Positions 1 through 7,800 of a DNA stretch of 30,325 bases are shown here, in pieces. Source of the stretch: CAZWRV01 sp964636325 (GTDB taxonomy: Bacteria > Verrucomicrobiota > Lentisphaeria > Victivallales > GWF2-50-93); assembly GCA_964636325.1 (NCBI GenBank), contig CAZWRV010000083.1, positions 1-30,325 on the forward strand, read 5' to 3'. A program made the position numbers and the translations under genes. A model generated the notes under the pieces. That model did no database searches, was not told where the DNA came from, and saw nothing but the letters and a program-made list of their open reading frames with translations. Each line of letters starts with the position of its first letter. The stretch's first letter is position 1.

Positions 1-283
1 ATCGCGGCGCAAGGCGGAGGGCGACGCTCGTCGGAGCCGTCTAGAAATCTCGGCACCGATCGCTATCGCGGAAGCTCGTCAAAAAAAAATGGTTTTGACA
101 AGCAAAACCCTCCGCGGATCGCGGCGCAAGGCGGAGGGCGACGCTCGTCGGAGCCGTCTAGAAATCTCGGCACCGATCGCTATCGCGGAAGCTCGTCATA
201 AAAAACGGTTTTGACAAGCAAAACCCTCCGCGGATCGCGGCGCGACACGGATGGCGATTCGGCATGGCGAATCGGAGCCGTCT
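1..283. repeat. 117-bp direct tandem repeat, about 2.4 copies
   Basis: Unit 1 (1-117) and unit 2 (118-233) are almost identical, differing mainly in a short A-rich stretch after CTCGTC. A third copy starts at 234, matches for about 10 bases and then diverges, but ends with the same TCGGAGCCGTCT word (near 270-281). Each full unit holds GGCGGAGG, a small inverted repeat CGACG-CT-CGTCG, and a 7-bp stem hairpin GGTTTTG-ACAAG-CAAAACC (91-109 and 207-225). The third copy replaces the small palindrome with CGATTCG-GCATGG-CGAATCG. The array probably continues left of the window. It fills the whole 302 bases before the first gene, and I see no coding sequence in it. Confidence 0.9.
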
Positions 284-302
284 TAAAACATCACAAATTT
301 AA

Positions 303-2222
303 ATGATTGATTTCGACAACATAAGCAAAAGCTACGGAACACAGACCGTCCTGGACAAGGCAAGCTTCAGGGTGAACAAGGGCGAGCGGGTCGGCCTGGT
401 CGGGCCTAACGGCGCGGGCAAGAGCACGATATTCGCGCTCATCCTCGGAGAGATCAGCCCCGACTCCGGCACGATTACGATAGACGGTGAGCCGAGGATC
501 GGCCATCTGCGCCAGGAATTCAATCCACACGAGTCGGCCGCTACGCTCATCGAGCATGCGGAAGCCGGGCGCCAGGATCTGGCCGAGACTCACAGGAAGA
601 TCGAGGAGCTCGAGAGAGGCCTCAAGGGCAAGACCGGCAACGAACTGAAGGCCGACCTTGCGCATATCGGACGCCTGCAGACGCTTTTCGAAGCCGAAGG
701 CGGCTACACGGTCCGCGCCCGCGCCGGCGCGGCGCTCTGCGGGCTGGGCTTCGGGGAGGACAAGCTGGCGCAGCCCTTCAGCTCGTTCAGCGGCGGCTGG
801 CAGATGCGCGCGGAACTGGCCAGGGTGCTGGTCGCCGAGCCGGATCTGCTTCTCCTCGACGAACCGACCAACTACCTCGACATCCCGGCAATCGAATGGC
901 TGCGCGGATACCTGGAGGATTTCGAAGGGACGCTTCTGCTGATTTCGCACGACCGCTACCTTCTGAATGCACTGACCGGGGTCACCATCGAGGTCGCGAA
1001 CCGGACAACCGAGAAGTACAAGGGCCCCTACGACTGGTATGTCAAGGAGCGCGAACTCCGCTTCGCCCAGAGGCTCGCCGCCGCGAAGAACCAGCAGCGC
1101 GAGAAGGAAAGGGCGCAGCTGTTCATAGACAGGTTCCGCGCGAAGAACACAAAGGCGACACTAGTCCAAAGCAGGATCAAGATGCTGGAGCGGATGGAGG
1201 AGATCGTCATCCCCCAGAGGATTGTGAGCCCCGGGACGATACGCCTCAAGAAGCCGTCCAGGTCCGGACAGGAGGTCGCAAGGCTCGAAGACGTCGGCCT
1301 CACATACGACGGCGCGACATGGGTGCTGAGGAACGTTTCGCTAAGCGTCCAGCGCGGAGACAAGATCGCCTTCGTCGGGCTGAACGGAATGGGGAAGTCG
1401 ACGCTGCTGCGGATTCTGGCGGGAAAGCTTGCGCCGTCTGAGGGGAATTTCATCCTCGGGCACAATGCGGTTCAGGGCTACCAGTCCCAGGAGTTCGCGG
1501 AGACCATGGATCCCGGCGCGACGGTTTTCGAGACGATAAGGAGCATGGACGGCAGCTCATCCGGTCAGGAGATACGGAACCTCCTCGGCGGCTTCGGCTT
1601 TTCCGGAGAGGCCATCGAGAAGAAGGTATGCGTGCTCAGCGGCGGCGAGAAGATACGCCTGGCTTTCGCGCGGCTGCTCAGCAATCCCCCCAACTTCCTC
1701 ATACTCGACGAGCCGACGACACACCTCGACATCTCCGCGCGCGAATCGCTGGAGAACGCGCTCCAGGAATTCGAGGGGACAATCTGCCTGGTCAGCCATG
1801 ACATCCAGTTCGTCCGCAAAGTCGCCACCGGCATCGTGGCGATGCGCCCGCCCGGAATCAAAAGCTATCCCGGCGGCTACGACTACTACTGCGAGAAGCT
1901 CGCCCAGGAGATCGCCGCCGCGCCCGCCGCGGAAAAGCAGCGCAAGGAGTCCGACAGGAAAATCCGGAGGCGGGAGCGCGCATTCGCTGTGCAGGAGCGC
2001 GGACGTATAAAAAGCAGGCTTTCATCGGCGCTTGCCGAACTTGAAAATATCATCGGAGAAATGGAGAAGGAGGAGCGGGATCTAGCCGCAGCGCTTGAAA
2101 ACCCTTCGAGGACGACAGACTATGCCGCAATAAACAGAAGGCTTTCCGGAATACAGGCCGAGCTGCCCAGGCTGATGGACGAATGGCAGAAGACCGCCGA
2201 GGAGCTGGGACGGATAAAGTGA
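303..2222 (+). CDS. ABC-F family ATPase (translation-associated, duplicated ABC domains)
   Basis: This is a soluble protein of 639 residues with two ABC ATPase domains and no membrane segment, as in the ABC-F family, whose members act on the ribosome rather than in transport. Domain 1 has Walker A GPNGAGKS (about 34-41), signature FSGGW (about 162) and Walker B LLLLDEPTN (about 182-190). Domain 2 has Walker A GLNGMGKS (about 359), signature LSGGE (about 445) and Walker B LILDEPTTHLD. The linker carries the typical FIDRFRAKNTKA and QSRIKMLE words. The last ~90 residues are charged and predicted coiled coil, as in the Uup/YheS type. The start at 303 lacks a clear Shine-Dalgarno site. The 3' end lies 8 bases from the convergent TPR gene. 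The exact subfamily (YheS-, Uup- or EttA-like) is not resolved; the second Walker A has Met (GLNGMGKS) where domain 1 has Ala. Confidence 0.95.
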   Translation: MIDFDNISKSYGTQTVLDKASFRVNKGERVGLVGPNGAGKSTIFALILGEISPDSGTITIDGEPRIGHLRQEFNPHESAATLIEHAEAGRQDLAETHRKIEELERGLKGKTGNELKADLAHIGRLQTLFEAEGGYTVRARAGAALCGLGFGEDKLAQPFSSFSGGWQMRAELARVLVAEPDLLLLDEPTNYLDIPAIEWLRGYLEDFEGTLLLISHDRYLLNALTGVTIEVANRTTEKYKGPYDWYVKERELRFAQRLAAAKNQQREKERAQLFIDRFRAKNTKATLVQSRIKMLERMEEIVIPQRIVSPGTIRLKKPSRSGQEVARLEDVGLTYDGATWVLRNVSLSVQRGDKIAFVGLNGMGKSTLLRILAGKLAPSEGNFILGHNAVQGYQSQEFAETMDPGATVFETIRSMDGSSSGQEIRNLLGGFGFSGEAIEKKVCVLSGGEKIRLAFARLLSNPPNFLILDEPTTHLDISARESLENALQEFEGTICLVSHDIQFVRKVATGIVAMRPPGIKSYPGGYDYYCEKLAQEIAAAPAAEKQRKESDRKIRRRERAFAVQERGRIKSRLSSALAELENIIGEMEKEERDLAAALENPSRTTDYAAINRRLSGIQAELPRLMDEWQKTAEELGRIK

Positions 2223-2230
2223 GCCCGCCT

Positions 2231-2884
2231 TTATTCAAGCGAGTCCTTGAGTCGTTCGATCTTGGTCGCCCAGAAGCTGCCCGGGGCGCCGGGCGTCATG
2301 GATTCCGGGCCTGCGGGTAATTTTATCTTTGCAAGGCAGGCCTTCGCCTTGTCCTTCTGACCCAGCGAGTCGTATATCCTCGCGGCATTGTAGTTCGCCT
2401 CGGTGATAGTCGGCTGGGAGAGCAGCGGGTCGTTCCCGGCCTGCTCGAACTTGGCGCAGGCCTCCTCCTTCTTCCCTGCAAGCTCGAGGACGTATCCGAC
2501 GTTGAGTTTCGCCCTCTCCGCGACCTCGGCATGGCGGGAAGAGCACAGCGCCTGATATATCTTCATGGCCTCTTCGTAGTTCTTGTCCTTCACAAGCATT
2601 TCGGCGAGGCGCAGCCTTGCGAAGTCGCAGTTCGGATGGTCGCCGTGCTTCTTTATCATCTCCTTCAGCTTCTCGGGCGTGTCCGCGGCGGCAATCGCGT
2701 TCGCGATCTTGCGGCTCTGGTTGTCGCTGAAGCGGGCGAATATCATGAACACCGCGACCGCCAGGACCAGAAGCATGGAGAAGGTCACCACAGTCTTCCA
2801 GTTGTTGATGAAGAAATGCTCGAACTCCGTCAGCTCCCGGTATGTCTCCTCGTATACGTCCTTGCCGTCCTTGTCCTTGGCCAT
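2231..2884 (-). CDS. Membrane-anchored tetratricopeptide protein, YfgM-like
   Basis: The 217-residue product has a charged cytoplasmic N-terminus (about 1-29), one hydrophobic membrane segment (about 31-51, VTFSMLLVLAVAVFMIF), then helical TPR-like repeats to the C-terminus (for example FARLRLAEMLVKDKNYEEAMKIY, AKLNVGYVLELAGKKEEACAKFEQA, EANYNAARIYDSLGQKDKAKA). This layout is that of YfgM/TPR_21-type proteins, which in Proteobacteria assist periplasmic folding next to the SecYEG translocon. That role here is inference. It runs convergently towards the ABC-F gene with an 8-base gap and is divergent from mnmG. A GGGAG about 10 bases before the ATG is the only possible ribosome-binding site. Confidence 0.8.
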   Translation of the reverse strand: MAKDKDGKDVYEETYRELTEFEHFFINNWKTVVTFSMLLVLAVAVFMIFARFSDNQSRKIANAIAAADTPEKLKEMIKKHGDHPNCDFARLRLAEMLVKDKNYEEAMKIYQALCSSRHAEVAERAKLNVGYVLELAGKKEEACAKFEQAGNDPLLSQPTITEANYNAARIYDSLGQKDKAKACLAKIKLPAGPESMTPGAPGSFWATKIERLKDSLE

Positions 2885-2990
2885 TTTATGACGCTCCCAT
2901 CTGTTGCTATTTGACGCTTCAATTATATTTTAGAAGAAGAATAAGAAATTTATCATCGCTTGTACTTTATTCAAACATCAAACCTGAAAA
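2885..2990. promoter_or_regulatory. Divergent promoter region between TPR gene and mnmG
   Basis: This 106-base AT-rich gap separates two genes transcribed away from each other, so it must hold promoters for both. A perfect TATAAT reads on the minus strand at 2922-2927, towards the TPR gene, and TATATT reads on the plus strand at 2924-2929, towards mnmG. Neither has a convincing -35 box, so positions are tentative. Confidence 0.35.
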
Positions 2991-4832
2991 ATGAATCGCA
3001 GTTTCGACGTGATAGTCGTAGGAGGAGGCCACGCAGGGGCGGAGGCGGCGCTCGCGTCCGCCCGGCTCGGGGCGGAGACCCTTCTGCTCACCATGAACAT
3101 GGACCATATCGCGCAGATGAGCTGCAATCCGGCCGTCGGGGGGATAGCCAAGGGACAGGTCGTCCGCGAAGTGGACGCGCTCGGCGGGGCGATGGGCAGG
3201 ATCACCGACGCCGCTATGATCCAGTTCAGGATGCTGAACCGTACGAAGGGGCCGGCGGTATGGTCGCCGCGGGCGCAATGCGACAAGGCCTGCTACCAGA
3301 GGGCGATGAAGTACGAGCTGGAGAAGCAGCCGGGCCTCTCGATATTCCAGGGGACGGCCACAGCGTTCGCGATCTCCGCGGGCAAGGTCTCCGGAATTGT
3401 CGGCGCCCTGGGTGAAACCTTCGCCGCGAAGAGCTTAGTCCTGGCTCCGGGCACCTTCATGTCGGGGAAGCTCCACTACGGGCTCCGGAACTTCCCCGGC
3501 GGCCGCGCAGGAGATCCGGCGTCGGACAGGCTGCCATGCGCGATCCGGGAACAGCTCGGGCTCCGGCTCGGCAGGCTGAAGACCGGCACTCCGCCGAGAG
3601 TCCTCGCCAAGACATTGGACTTCGACGCGATGCAGCGCCAGGAGTCGGAGACGTCCGACGAATATTTCAGTTTCTTCCCGGATGAGAACGTCAGGCCGCA
3701 AACCGCCAGAAAGGACATGCCCTGCTACCTCACCAGGACAACCGCGGCCACCGCGGACGTAGTCCGCCGGAACCTGGACAAGTCGCCGATGTACAGCGGG
3801 ACAATCTCCGGAATCGGCACCAGATACTGCCCGTCATTCGAGGACAAGGTGGTCAGGTTCCCGCACCATGAGACCCACCAGATATACCTCGAACCGGAGG
3901 GCGAGTTCACCCAGGAATATTATCTCAACGGCATCTCCACCAGCCTTCCGCCGGAAGTCCAGATCGAACTGATCCGTTCAGTGCCCGGCCTCGGCGACGC
4001 GCAGATATCGAGATATGCATACGCAATCGAATACGACTTCGTGCTGCCGGACCAGATAACCCGCAGCCTGGCGCTCAAGGGATGGGACAACGTCTTCCTC
4101 GCAGGGCAGATCAACGGCACGAGCGGATATGAGGAGGCGGCCGGACAGGGCCTCGTCGCCGGACTCAACGCCGCCCGCCGCGCGGCCGGGCTCGCAGAGG
4201 TCGAGTTCGGACGCGATTCAAGCTATATCGGAGTCATGATCGACGACCTCGTCACCAAGGACATAGTCGAGCCCTACAGACTCTTCACCAGCCGCGCGGA
4301 ATACCGCTTGACGCTCAGGCAGGACAACGCGAACCTGCGGCTCTGCCCCATGGCCCGCGAACTCTCACTGCTGCCGTCCGCGAAATTCGCAAAGTTCGAG
4401 GCTTTCAAAATGCGTCTCGGCGAGGCTGAAGCGCTGGCCCGCTCGGCCGTCCACGAGGGGGCCTATGTGCGCGACCAGCTCCGCAAATTCCACGGCCACC
4501 TCCCTGACACGCTGCCCTTCCCCGCGGAAATCATCGGGCTCGACATGAGATTGAAGGAGGACAGGATCATCATGAGGCATATCGCCATAGACCTTCACTA
4601 CGAAGGGTATGTGGATCGGGAACGCGCCGCCGTCGAAAGGTTGAAGGGCCTCGAGGGCTGGCGCATCCCCGTCGGCTTCAACTTCAGGCAGGTGAAGGGC
4701 CTGCGCAACGAGGCTCTCGCCAAGCTCGTCAAGGTCGCCCCCTCCACGCTGGCCCAGGCGTCCAGGATCGACGGAGTAACCCCGGCCGAAATTTCGCTCC
4801 TGCAGGTTTATCTGAAAAGGCTGTCCCTATGA
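2991..4832 (+). CDS. mnmG: tRNA uridine-5-carboxymethylaminomethyl modification enzyme MnmG (GidA)
   Basis: MnmG is an FAD-dependent cytosolic enzyme that, with the GTPase MnmE, installs the cmnm5 group on the wobble uridine of certain tRNAs. The 613-residue product has the N-terminal dinucleotide-binding motif VVGGGHAGAEAA (about 9-20), the family signature CNPAVGGIAKG (about 45), the PGTFMSGKLHYG and GRLKTGTPPR blocks, and the second signature GQINGTSGYEEAAGQG towards residue 370-385. The helical C-terminal MnmE/tRNA-binding region is complete, ending with SRIDGVTPAEISLLQVYLK. The length is close to the usual 620-630. mnmE is not in the window. No good Shine-Dalgarno precedes the ATG. The stop overlaps the next gene's start as ATGA (4829-4832). 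Confidence 0.98.
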   Translation: MNRSFDVIVVGGGHAGAEAALASARLGAETLLLTMNMDHIAQMSCNPAVGGIAKGQVVREVDALGGAMGRITDAAMIQFRMLNRTKGPAVWSPRAQCDKACYQRAMKYELEKQPGLSIFQGTATAFAISAGKVSGIVGALGETFAAKSLVLAPGTFMSGKLHYGLRNFPGGRAGDPASDRLPCAIREQLGLRLGRLKTGTPPRVLAKTLDFDAMQRQESETSDEYFSFFPDENVRPQTARKDMPCYLTRTTAATADVVRRNLDKSPMYSGTISGIGTRYCPSFEDKVVRFPHHETHQIYLEPEGEFTQEYYLNGISTSLPPEVQIELIRSVPGLGDAQISRYAYAIEYDFVLPDQITRSLALKGWDNVFLAGQINGTSGYEEAAGQGLVAGLNAARRAAGLAEVEFGRDSSYIGVMIDDLVTKDIVEPYRLFTSRAEYRLTLRQDNANLRLCPMARELSLLPSAKFAKFEAFKMRLGEAEALARSAVHEGAYVRDQLRKFHGHLPDTLPFPAEIIGLDMRLKEDRIIMRHIAIDLHYEGYVDRERAAVERLKGLEGWRIPVGFNFRQVKGLRNEALAKLVKVAPSTLAQASRIDGVTPAEISLLQVYLKRLSL

Positions 4833-5644
4833 ACTCCAAAGTCTTCAAAGGCAGAATCGACACTTGGGGCTCGGCTGTGCCGAGGCTCCTCGACGCCGCG
4901 GATTTCGCGGAGCTAGGCAAGGGGCACGCCCGCATCCTCATAAAGCCGAACCTGGTGGAGCCGGCGGAACCGCCGATAACGACGCCCTGCGAGCTCGTCG
5001 AGGAGATAATCGTCTATATAAAGGAGAAATGCGCTTTCAAGGAGATCGTCGTAGGCGAGGGCTGCGGCTCCATGGAATACGACACCCCCGCAGTATTCCA
5101 TAAGCTCGGCTATGCGGATCTGCCGCGGAAATATGGCGTCAGGCTCGCCGACCTCAACTACGAGCCGACGGTCAGGCTCGCGGACGAGTCGTGCAGGCGC
5201 TGGCCGGAGATGCACCTGCCGAAGATCGCGATGGAGAGTTTCATCCTTTCCGTGCCGGTCTTAAAGGCGCATTCCCTCGCGAAAGTGACGCTTACGATGA
5301 AGAACATGCTCGGCCTATGCCCTCCGTCGCACTACAACTCCGGAAGCTGGAAGAAGTCCGCTTTCCACGCCGGCATCCAGGAGGCAATCTTCGAGCTGAA
5401 CAAATACCGCCGCCCGGACTTAACCGTCCTTGACGCGAGCGTAGGGATGCAGGAGGCGCACCTGTGGGGGCCGAGATGCGATCCGCCGCACCAGCTTCTC
5501 GCCGTCTCGGCCGACCCGGTTGCAATAGACGCCTGGGGGGCGGAGCTCCTCGGCCGCAGATGGCAGGACATCGGCCACATAAAAATGGCCGACAAGACAC
5601 TCGGCTCGGCCGACGCGGTAATCATGGATGTCCCGCCGCCGTGA
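4829..5644 (+). CDS. DUF362 domain protein
   Basis: The 271-residue product matches the DUF362 family by its recognisable blocks: IKPNLVEP near residue 38, the VGEGCG block near 72, the PVLKAHSLAKVTLTMKNMLG segment in the middle, LTVLDASVGMQ, and ADPVAIDAWGAELLG near the C-terminus. The family is of uncertain function. Some members carry an additional ferredoxin-like Fe-S domain, which is absent here. There is no signal peptide or membrane segment, so it is probably cytosolic. The ATG overlaps the mnmG stop (ATGA), which implies translational coupling, but no functional link to tRNA modification is known to me. Its downstream flank is the heptamer array. Confidence 0.85.
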   Translation: MNSKVFKGRIDTWGSAVPRLLDAADFAELGKGHARILIKPNLVEPAEPPITTPCELVEEIIVYIKEKCAFKEIVVGEGCGSMEYDTPAVFHKLGYADLPRKYGVRLADLNYEPTVRLADESCRRWPEMHLPKIAMESFILSVPVLKAHSLAKVTLTMKNMLGLCPPSHYNSGSWKKSAFHAGIQEAIFELNKYRRPDLTVLDASVGMQEAHLWGPRCDPPHQLLAVSADPVAIDAWGAELLGRRWQDIGHIKMADKTLGSADAVIMDVPPP

Positions 5645-5646
5645 CG

Positions 5647-5751
5647 CGGATACCGGATGGCGGACGGCGGATGACGGATAGCAGATACCGGATGACAGAT
5701 GCAAGATAACGGATTCCGGATAACGAATAACGGATAACAAATAACAAATGA
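5647..5751. repeat. Degenerate heptanucleotide tandem array, 15 units, consensus CGGATAA
   Basis: Fifteen consecutive 7-base words can be laid out without a single indel. The first are CGGATAC, CGGATGG and CGGACGG, the middle includes CGGATGA, CGGATAG and CAGATGC, and the last are CGGATAA, CAAATAA and CAAATGA. Bases 4-5 (AT) are kept in nearly every unit, while the first three and last two vary. The array starts two bases after the DUF362 stop and ends five bases before the hairpin at 5757, in the gap between two convergent genes. The layout recalls the short tandemly repeated sequences of cyanobacteria, with no claim of homology. Confidence 0.85.
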
Positions 5752-5756
5752 GCGTG

Positions 5757-5776
5757 CGCGGTTACTCTTAACCGCG
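5757..5776. repeat. 20-nt hairpin element (8-bp stem, 4-nt loop), copy 1
   Basis: CGCGGTTA at 5757-5764 pairs perfectly with TAACCGCG at 5769-5776 around a CTCT loop. It lies 17 bases beyond the leuD stop. The same stem recurs at 6377-6396 in reverse orientation with one loop base changed. It has no T-tract on either side strong enough to call an intrinsic terminator, so a dispersed repeat is the better reading, although it could still slow polymerase between the convergent genes. Confidence 0.75.
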
Positions 5777-5793
5777 TTCGTGCATTATCTAGC

Positions 5794-6348
5794 CTAAGCC
5801 CCCGCCCGGATCATCCCGGTCTTCCTTGCGAATTTGAAGATGCCTCCTGCCTCGACGACCGCCTTGACGTCTCCCAAATCCTTGAGCTTGAATATCCTGC
5901 CTGAAGGGATGTGCACGAGCGAACAGTCTTTAAGCGAGAGTTCAACCTCTTCGCCCGTCTTTATGAGGCTGCAAAGGCTCTCGTCGGTCTCTATGGGGAA
6001 TATCTCTCCGGTCGAGATGGAATTGCGGAAGAAGATTCTGGCGAAGGAGTTGGCTATGACGGCCCTGCAGCCCGCCGCCCCGAGGCTGACGGGCGCATGC
6101 TCGCGGCTCGAGCCGCATCCGAAGTTCTTGCCCGCTATGATTACAGGATATTCGGTCTTCTCCCTGCCCGCCTCGACAAACCTCCTCAAGTATGAGTCAG
6201 GAAGGCCGCAGAGCGCGTATGAACCGAGCTTCCGATACTCCTCAGGAATGGTTGGAACGAGGTTCAGGTACTGTGCCGGAATTATCTGATCCGTGTCAAT
6301 ATTATCTCCGACGACGAACGCAGGGCCTCTGATAGTCTTGTCTTGCAT
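5794..6348 (-). CDS. leuD: 3-isopropylmalate dehydratase small subunit
   Basis: LeuD is the small (swivelling) subunit of isopropylmalate isomerase, which with LeuC converts 2-isopropylmalate to 3-isopropylmalate in leucine biosynthesis. The 184-residue product has the start block GDNIDTDQIIPAQYL (about 14-28), the substrate-loop motif GKNFGCGSSREHAP (about 73-86), and ANSFARIFFRNSISTG. Length and motifs fit the short archaeal/thermophile-type LeuD that partners the 420-430-residue LeuC type next door. A GAGGT about 9 bases before the ATG supports the start. It follows leuC after 68 bases that contain a hairpin repeat, so one transcript is likely. The homologous homoaconitase small subunit cannot be strictly excluded. 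Confidence 0.93.
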   Translation of the reverse strand: MQDKTIRGPAFVVGDNIDTDQIIPAQYLNLVPTIPEEYRKLGSYALCGLPDSYLRRFVEAGREKTEYPVIIAGKNFGCGSSREHAPVSLGAAGCRAVIANSFARIFFRNSISTGEIFPIETDESLCSLIKTGEEVELSLKDCSLVHIPSGRIFKLKDLGDVKAVVEAGGIFKFARKTGMIRAGA

Positions 6349-6376
6349 CGTTGGTTACCTCGATGGTGAAATTAAC

Positions 6377-6396
6377 CGCGGTTAAGAATAACCGCG
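6377..6396. repeat. 20-nt hairpin element (8-bp stem, 4-nt loop), copy 2
   Basis: CGCGGTTA (6377-6384), loop AGAA, TAACCGCG (6389-6396). It is the reverse complement of copy 1 with a single loop difference. It sits inside the leuC-leuD intergenic gap, 20 bases after the leuC stop. A competing perfect palindrome TTAACCGCGGTTAA overlaps it at 6372-6385, so two alternative folds are possible. In the transcript it may set the leuC/leuD ratio by RNA stability, but that is a guess. Confidence 0.75.
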
Positions 6397-6416
6397 CAAA
6401 GTAACTGCTCCCGTTC

Positions 6417-7712
6417 TCACAGCTCGCGCGGGTCGCATATTGTCCCTTTCAACGCGGAGGAGGCGGCGGTTAAGGGCGAAGCGAGGATTGTCCTCGATCC
6501 CTTGGACCCCATCCGCCCCGGGAAGTTCCTGTTCGTGGTGCTCACGCATATCTCGTCGTTGTTGCATCGGCCGTAGGTGTCCACCGGGCCGCCGAGACAT
6601 GCCGCGCACGAAGGAGGAGCTGGCTCCTCGCATCCGGCGTCGCGGAATATATCCATGATGGTTCTGCCGCCGATCTTCTCCGTCTTCATCGCAGCCTCGA
6701 CCTCTACGGTCGCGGGGACTATGAATGTGGGAACCTTCACCTTCTTTCCGGCCAGGACAGATGCGGCCATCCTGAAATCGGTGATTTTTCCGCCGGTGCA
6801 GCTTCCGATGTACACCCTGTCGATCCTGTGGCTTCTCATCTCGGCCGCGGTGCGGACGTTGTCCGGAGAGAACGGCATTGCAACGACAGGCGCGAACTTC
6901 GCGGCGTCGTAATGCCTTACGCAAAGGTATTTTGCGTCGGGATCGCTCTGGAAGCATTCGAACCTGTTCGATGTCCTCGCCCTGACGTAGTCCACAGTCT
7001 TCCCGTCGGGCGCGATGATGCCGTTCTTGCCGCCGGCCTCTATTGCCATGTTGCAGATCGTCATGCGCTCGTCCATGCTAAGAGCGGAGACCGTCGAGCC
7101 GGCGAACTCCATGGCGCGGTAAGTCGCGCCGTCCACCCCGATGTCGCCGATTATCCTGAGGATTATGTCCTTCGCCGTGACATGCCTCGGAAGTTCTCCG
7201 TCTATCACAAACTTCATGGTCGCAGGCACTTTAAGAAGCAGCTTGCCGGTCCCCATGACAAAGGCCGCGTCCGTGTTGCCGATGCCCGTGGCGAACTCGC
7301 CGAAGGCGCCGTGCGTGCATGTGTGGGAGTCAGTCCCGAAGAGGACTTCGCCGGGACGGCAGTGACCCTTCTCCGGCAGCGTGAGATGGCAGACGCCCGA
7401 ATAGCTCGGAGTGCCAGGATCATAGAAGTATGTGATGTTCTGCTCCTTCACGAATGCCCTCAGGGTGTCCACGTTCCTGTGGCACATCGGGTCGGCCGTG
7501 AAGATGTAATGATCAGGGATGATTACGACTCCATCTCTGTCCCACACCTTGGCGCCGCCGCCGAACTCCCTTCTGAAGATGCCGATCGTGCCCGGACCGC
7601 AGACGTCGTGCGTCATCAGCACGTCCGCCTCAACCCATATGTTGTCGCCGGGACAGACCAGGCGCCTTCCGGACGCCTTCGCCAATATTTTCTCTGTCAG
7701 CGTCATGGTCAT
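6417..7712 (-). CDS. leuC: 3-isopropylmalate dehydratase large subunit, archaeal/homoaconitase-type
   Basis: The 431-residue product is the catalytic [4Fe-4S] subunit of isopropylmalate isomerase. It shows TDSHTCTHGAFGEFATGIGNTD (positions about 127-148), the cluster cysteine in IGSCTGG (about 305) and the paired cysteines in PSCAACLGG (about 365-373), as expected for three cluster ligands. The length of about 430 rather than the ~465 of the E. coli type points to the archaeal/type-2 LeuC (HACN-like) subfamily. Two ATGs (codons 1 and 3) are possible; AGAGGG upstream supports the first. It heads a leuC-leuD unit, and leuA and leuB are not in the window. The related homoaconitase activity cannot be ruled out by sequence alone. 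Confidence 0.94.
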   Translation of the reverse strand: MTMTLTEKILAKASGRRLVCPGDNIWVEADVLMTHDVCGPGTIGIFRREFGGGAKVWDRDGVVIIPDHYIFTADPMCHRNVDTLRAFVKEQNITYFYDPGTPSYSGVCHLTLPEKGHCRPGEVLFGTDSHTCTHGAFGEFATGIGNTDAAFVMGTGKLLLKVPATMKFVIDGELPRHVTAKDIILRIIGDIGVDGATYRAMEFAGSTVSALSMDERMTICNMAIEAGGKNGIIAPDGKTVDYVRARTSNRFECFQSDPDAKYLCVRHYDAAKFAPVVAMPFSPDNVRTAAEMRSHRIDRVYIGSCTGGKITDFRMAASVLAGKKVKVPTFIVPATVEVEAAMKTEKIGGRTIMDIFRDAGCEEPAPPSCAACLGGPVDTYGRCNNDEICVSTTNRNFPGRMGSKGSRTILASPLTAASSALKGTICDPREL

Positions 7713-7742
7713 TATTTTTTCCCTCTTCTGATGCTCTCCTCA

Positions 7743-7800
7743 AGTAGCGCAGACATTCCTGTCGGCGGCATCGCAGGTAGGACTACCTGCGCCACTTAAG
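7743..7800. repeat. Double-hairpin REP-like element, copy 1
   Basis: Two hairpins with 8-bp arms and 4-nt loops stand side by side, separated by GCAT: CGCAGACA-TTCC-TGTCGGCG (7748-7767, one mismatch) and CGCAGGTA-GGAC-TACCTGCG (7772-7791, perfect). Outer arms AAGTAGCG and CGCCACTT also pair with one mismatch, so the whole element can fold as one cruciform. A copy with 3 differences in 48 aligned bases is at 30278-30325. It lies in the upstream region shared by leuC (leftward) and the giant protease gene (rightward). Confidence 0.85.

Noticed and set aside
1..283. Repeat region as a CRISPR array
   Set aside because: The units are 117 bp and adjoin directly with no unique spacers, and no cas gene is nearby.
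5647..5751. Heptamer array as a coding repeat
   Set aside because: Several units create in-frame stops (TGA, TAA) in all phases, and the array lies between convergent stop codons.
6828..7799. Open plus-strand frame of 323 codons opposite leuC
   Set aside because: It lies fully antisense to a gene with clear LeuC motifs; its translation is rich in Arg/Ala/Val and has no recognisable domain. It is a GC-rich shadow frame.
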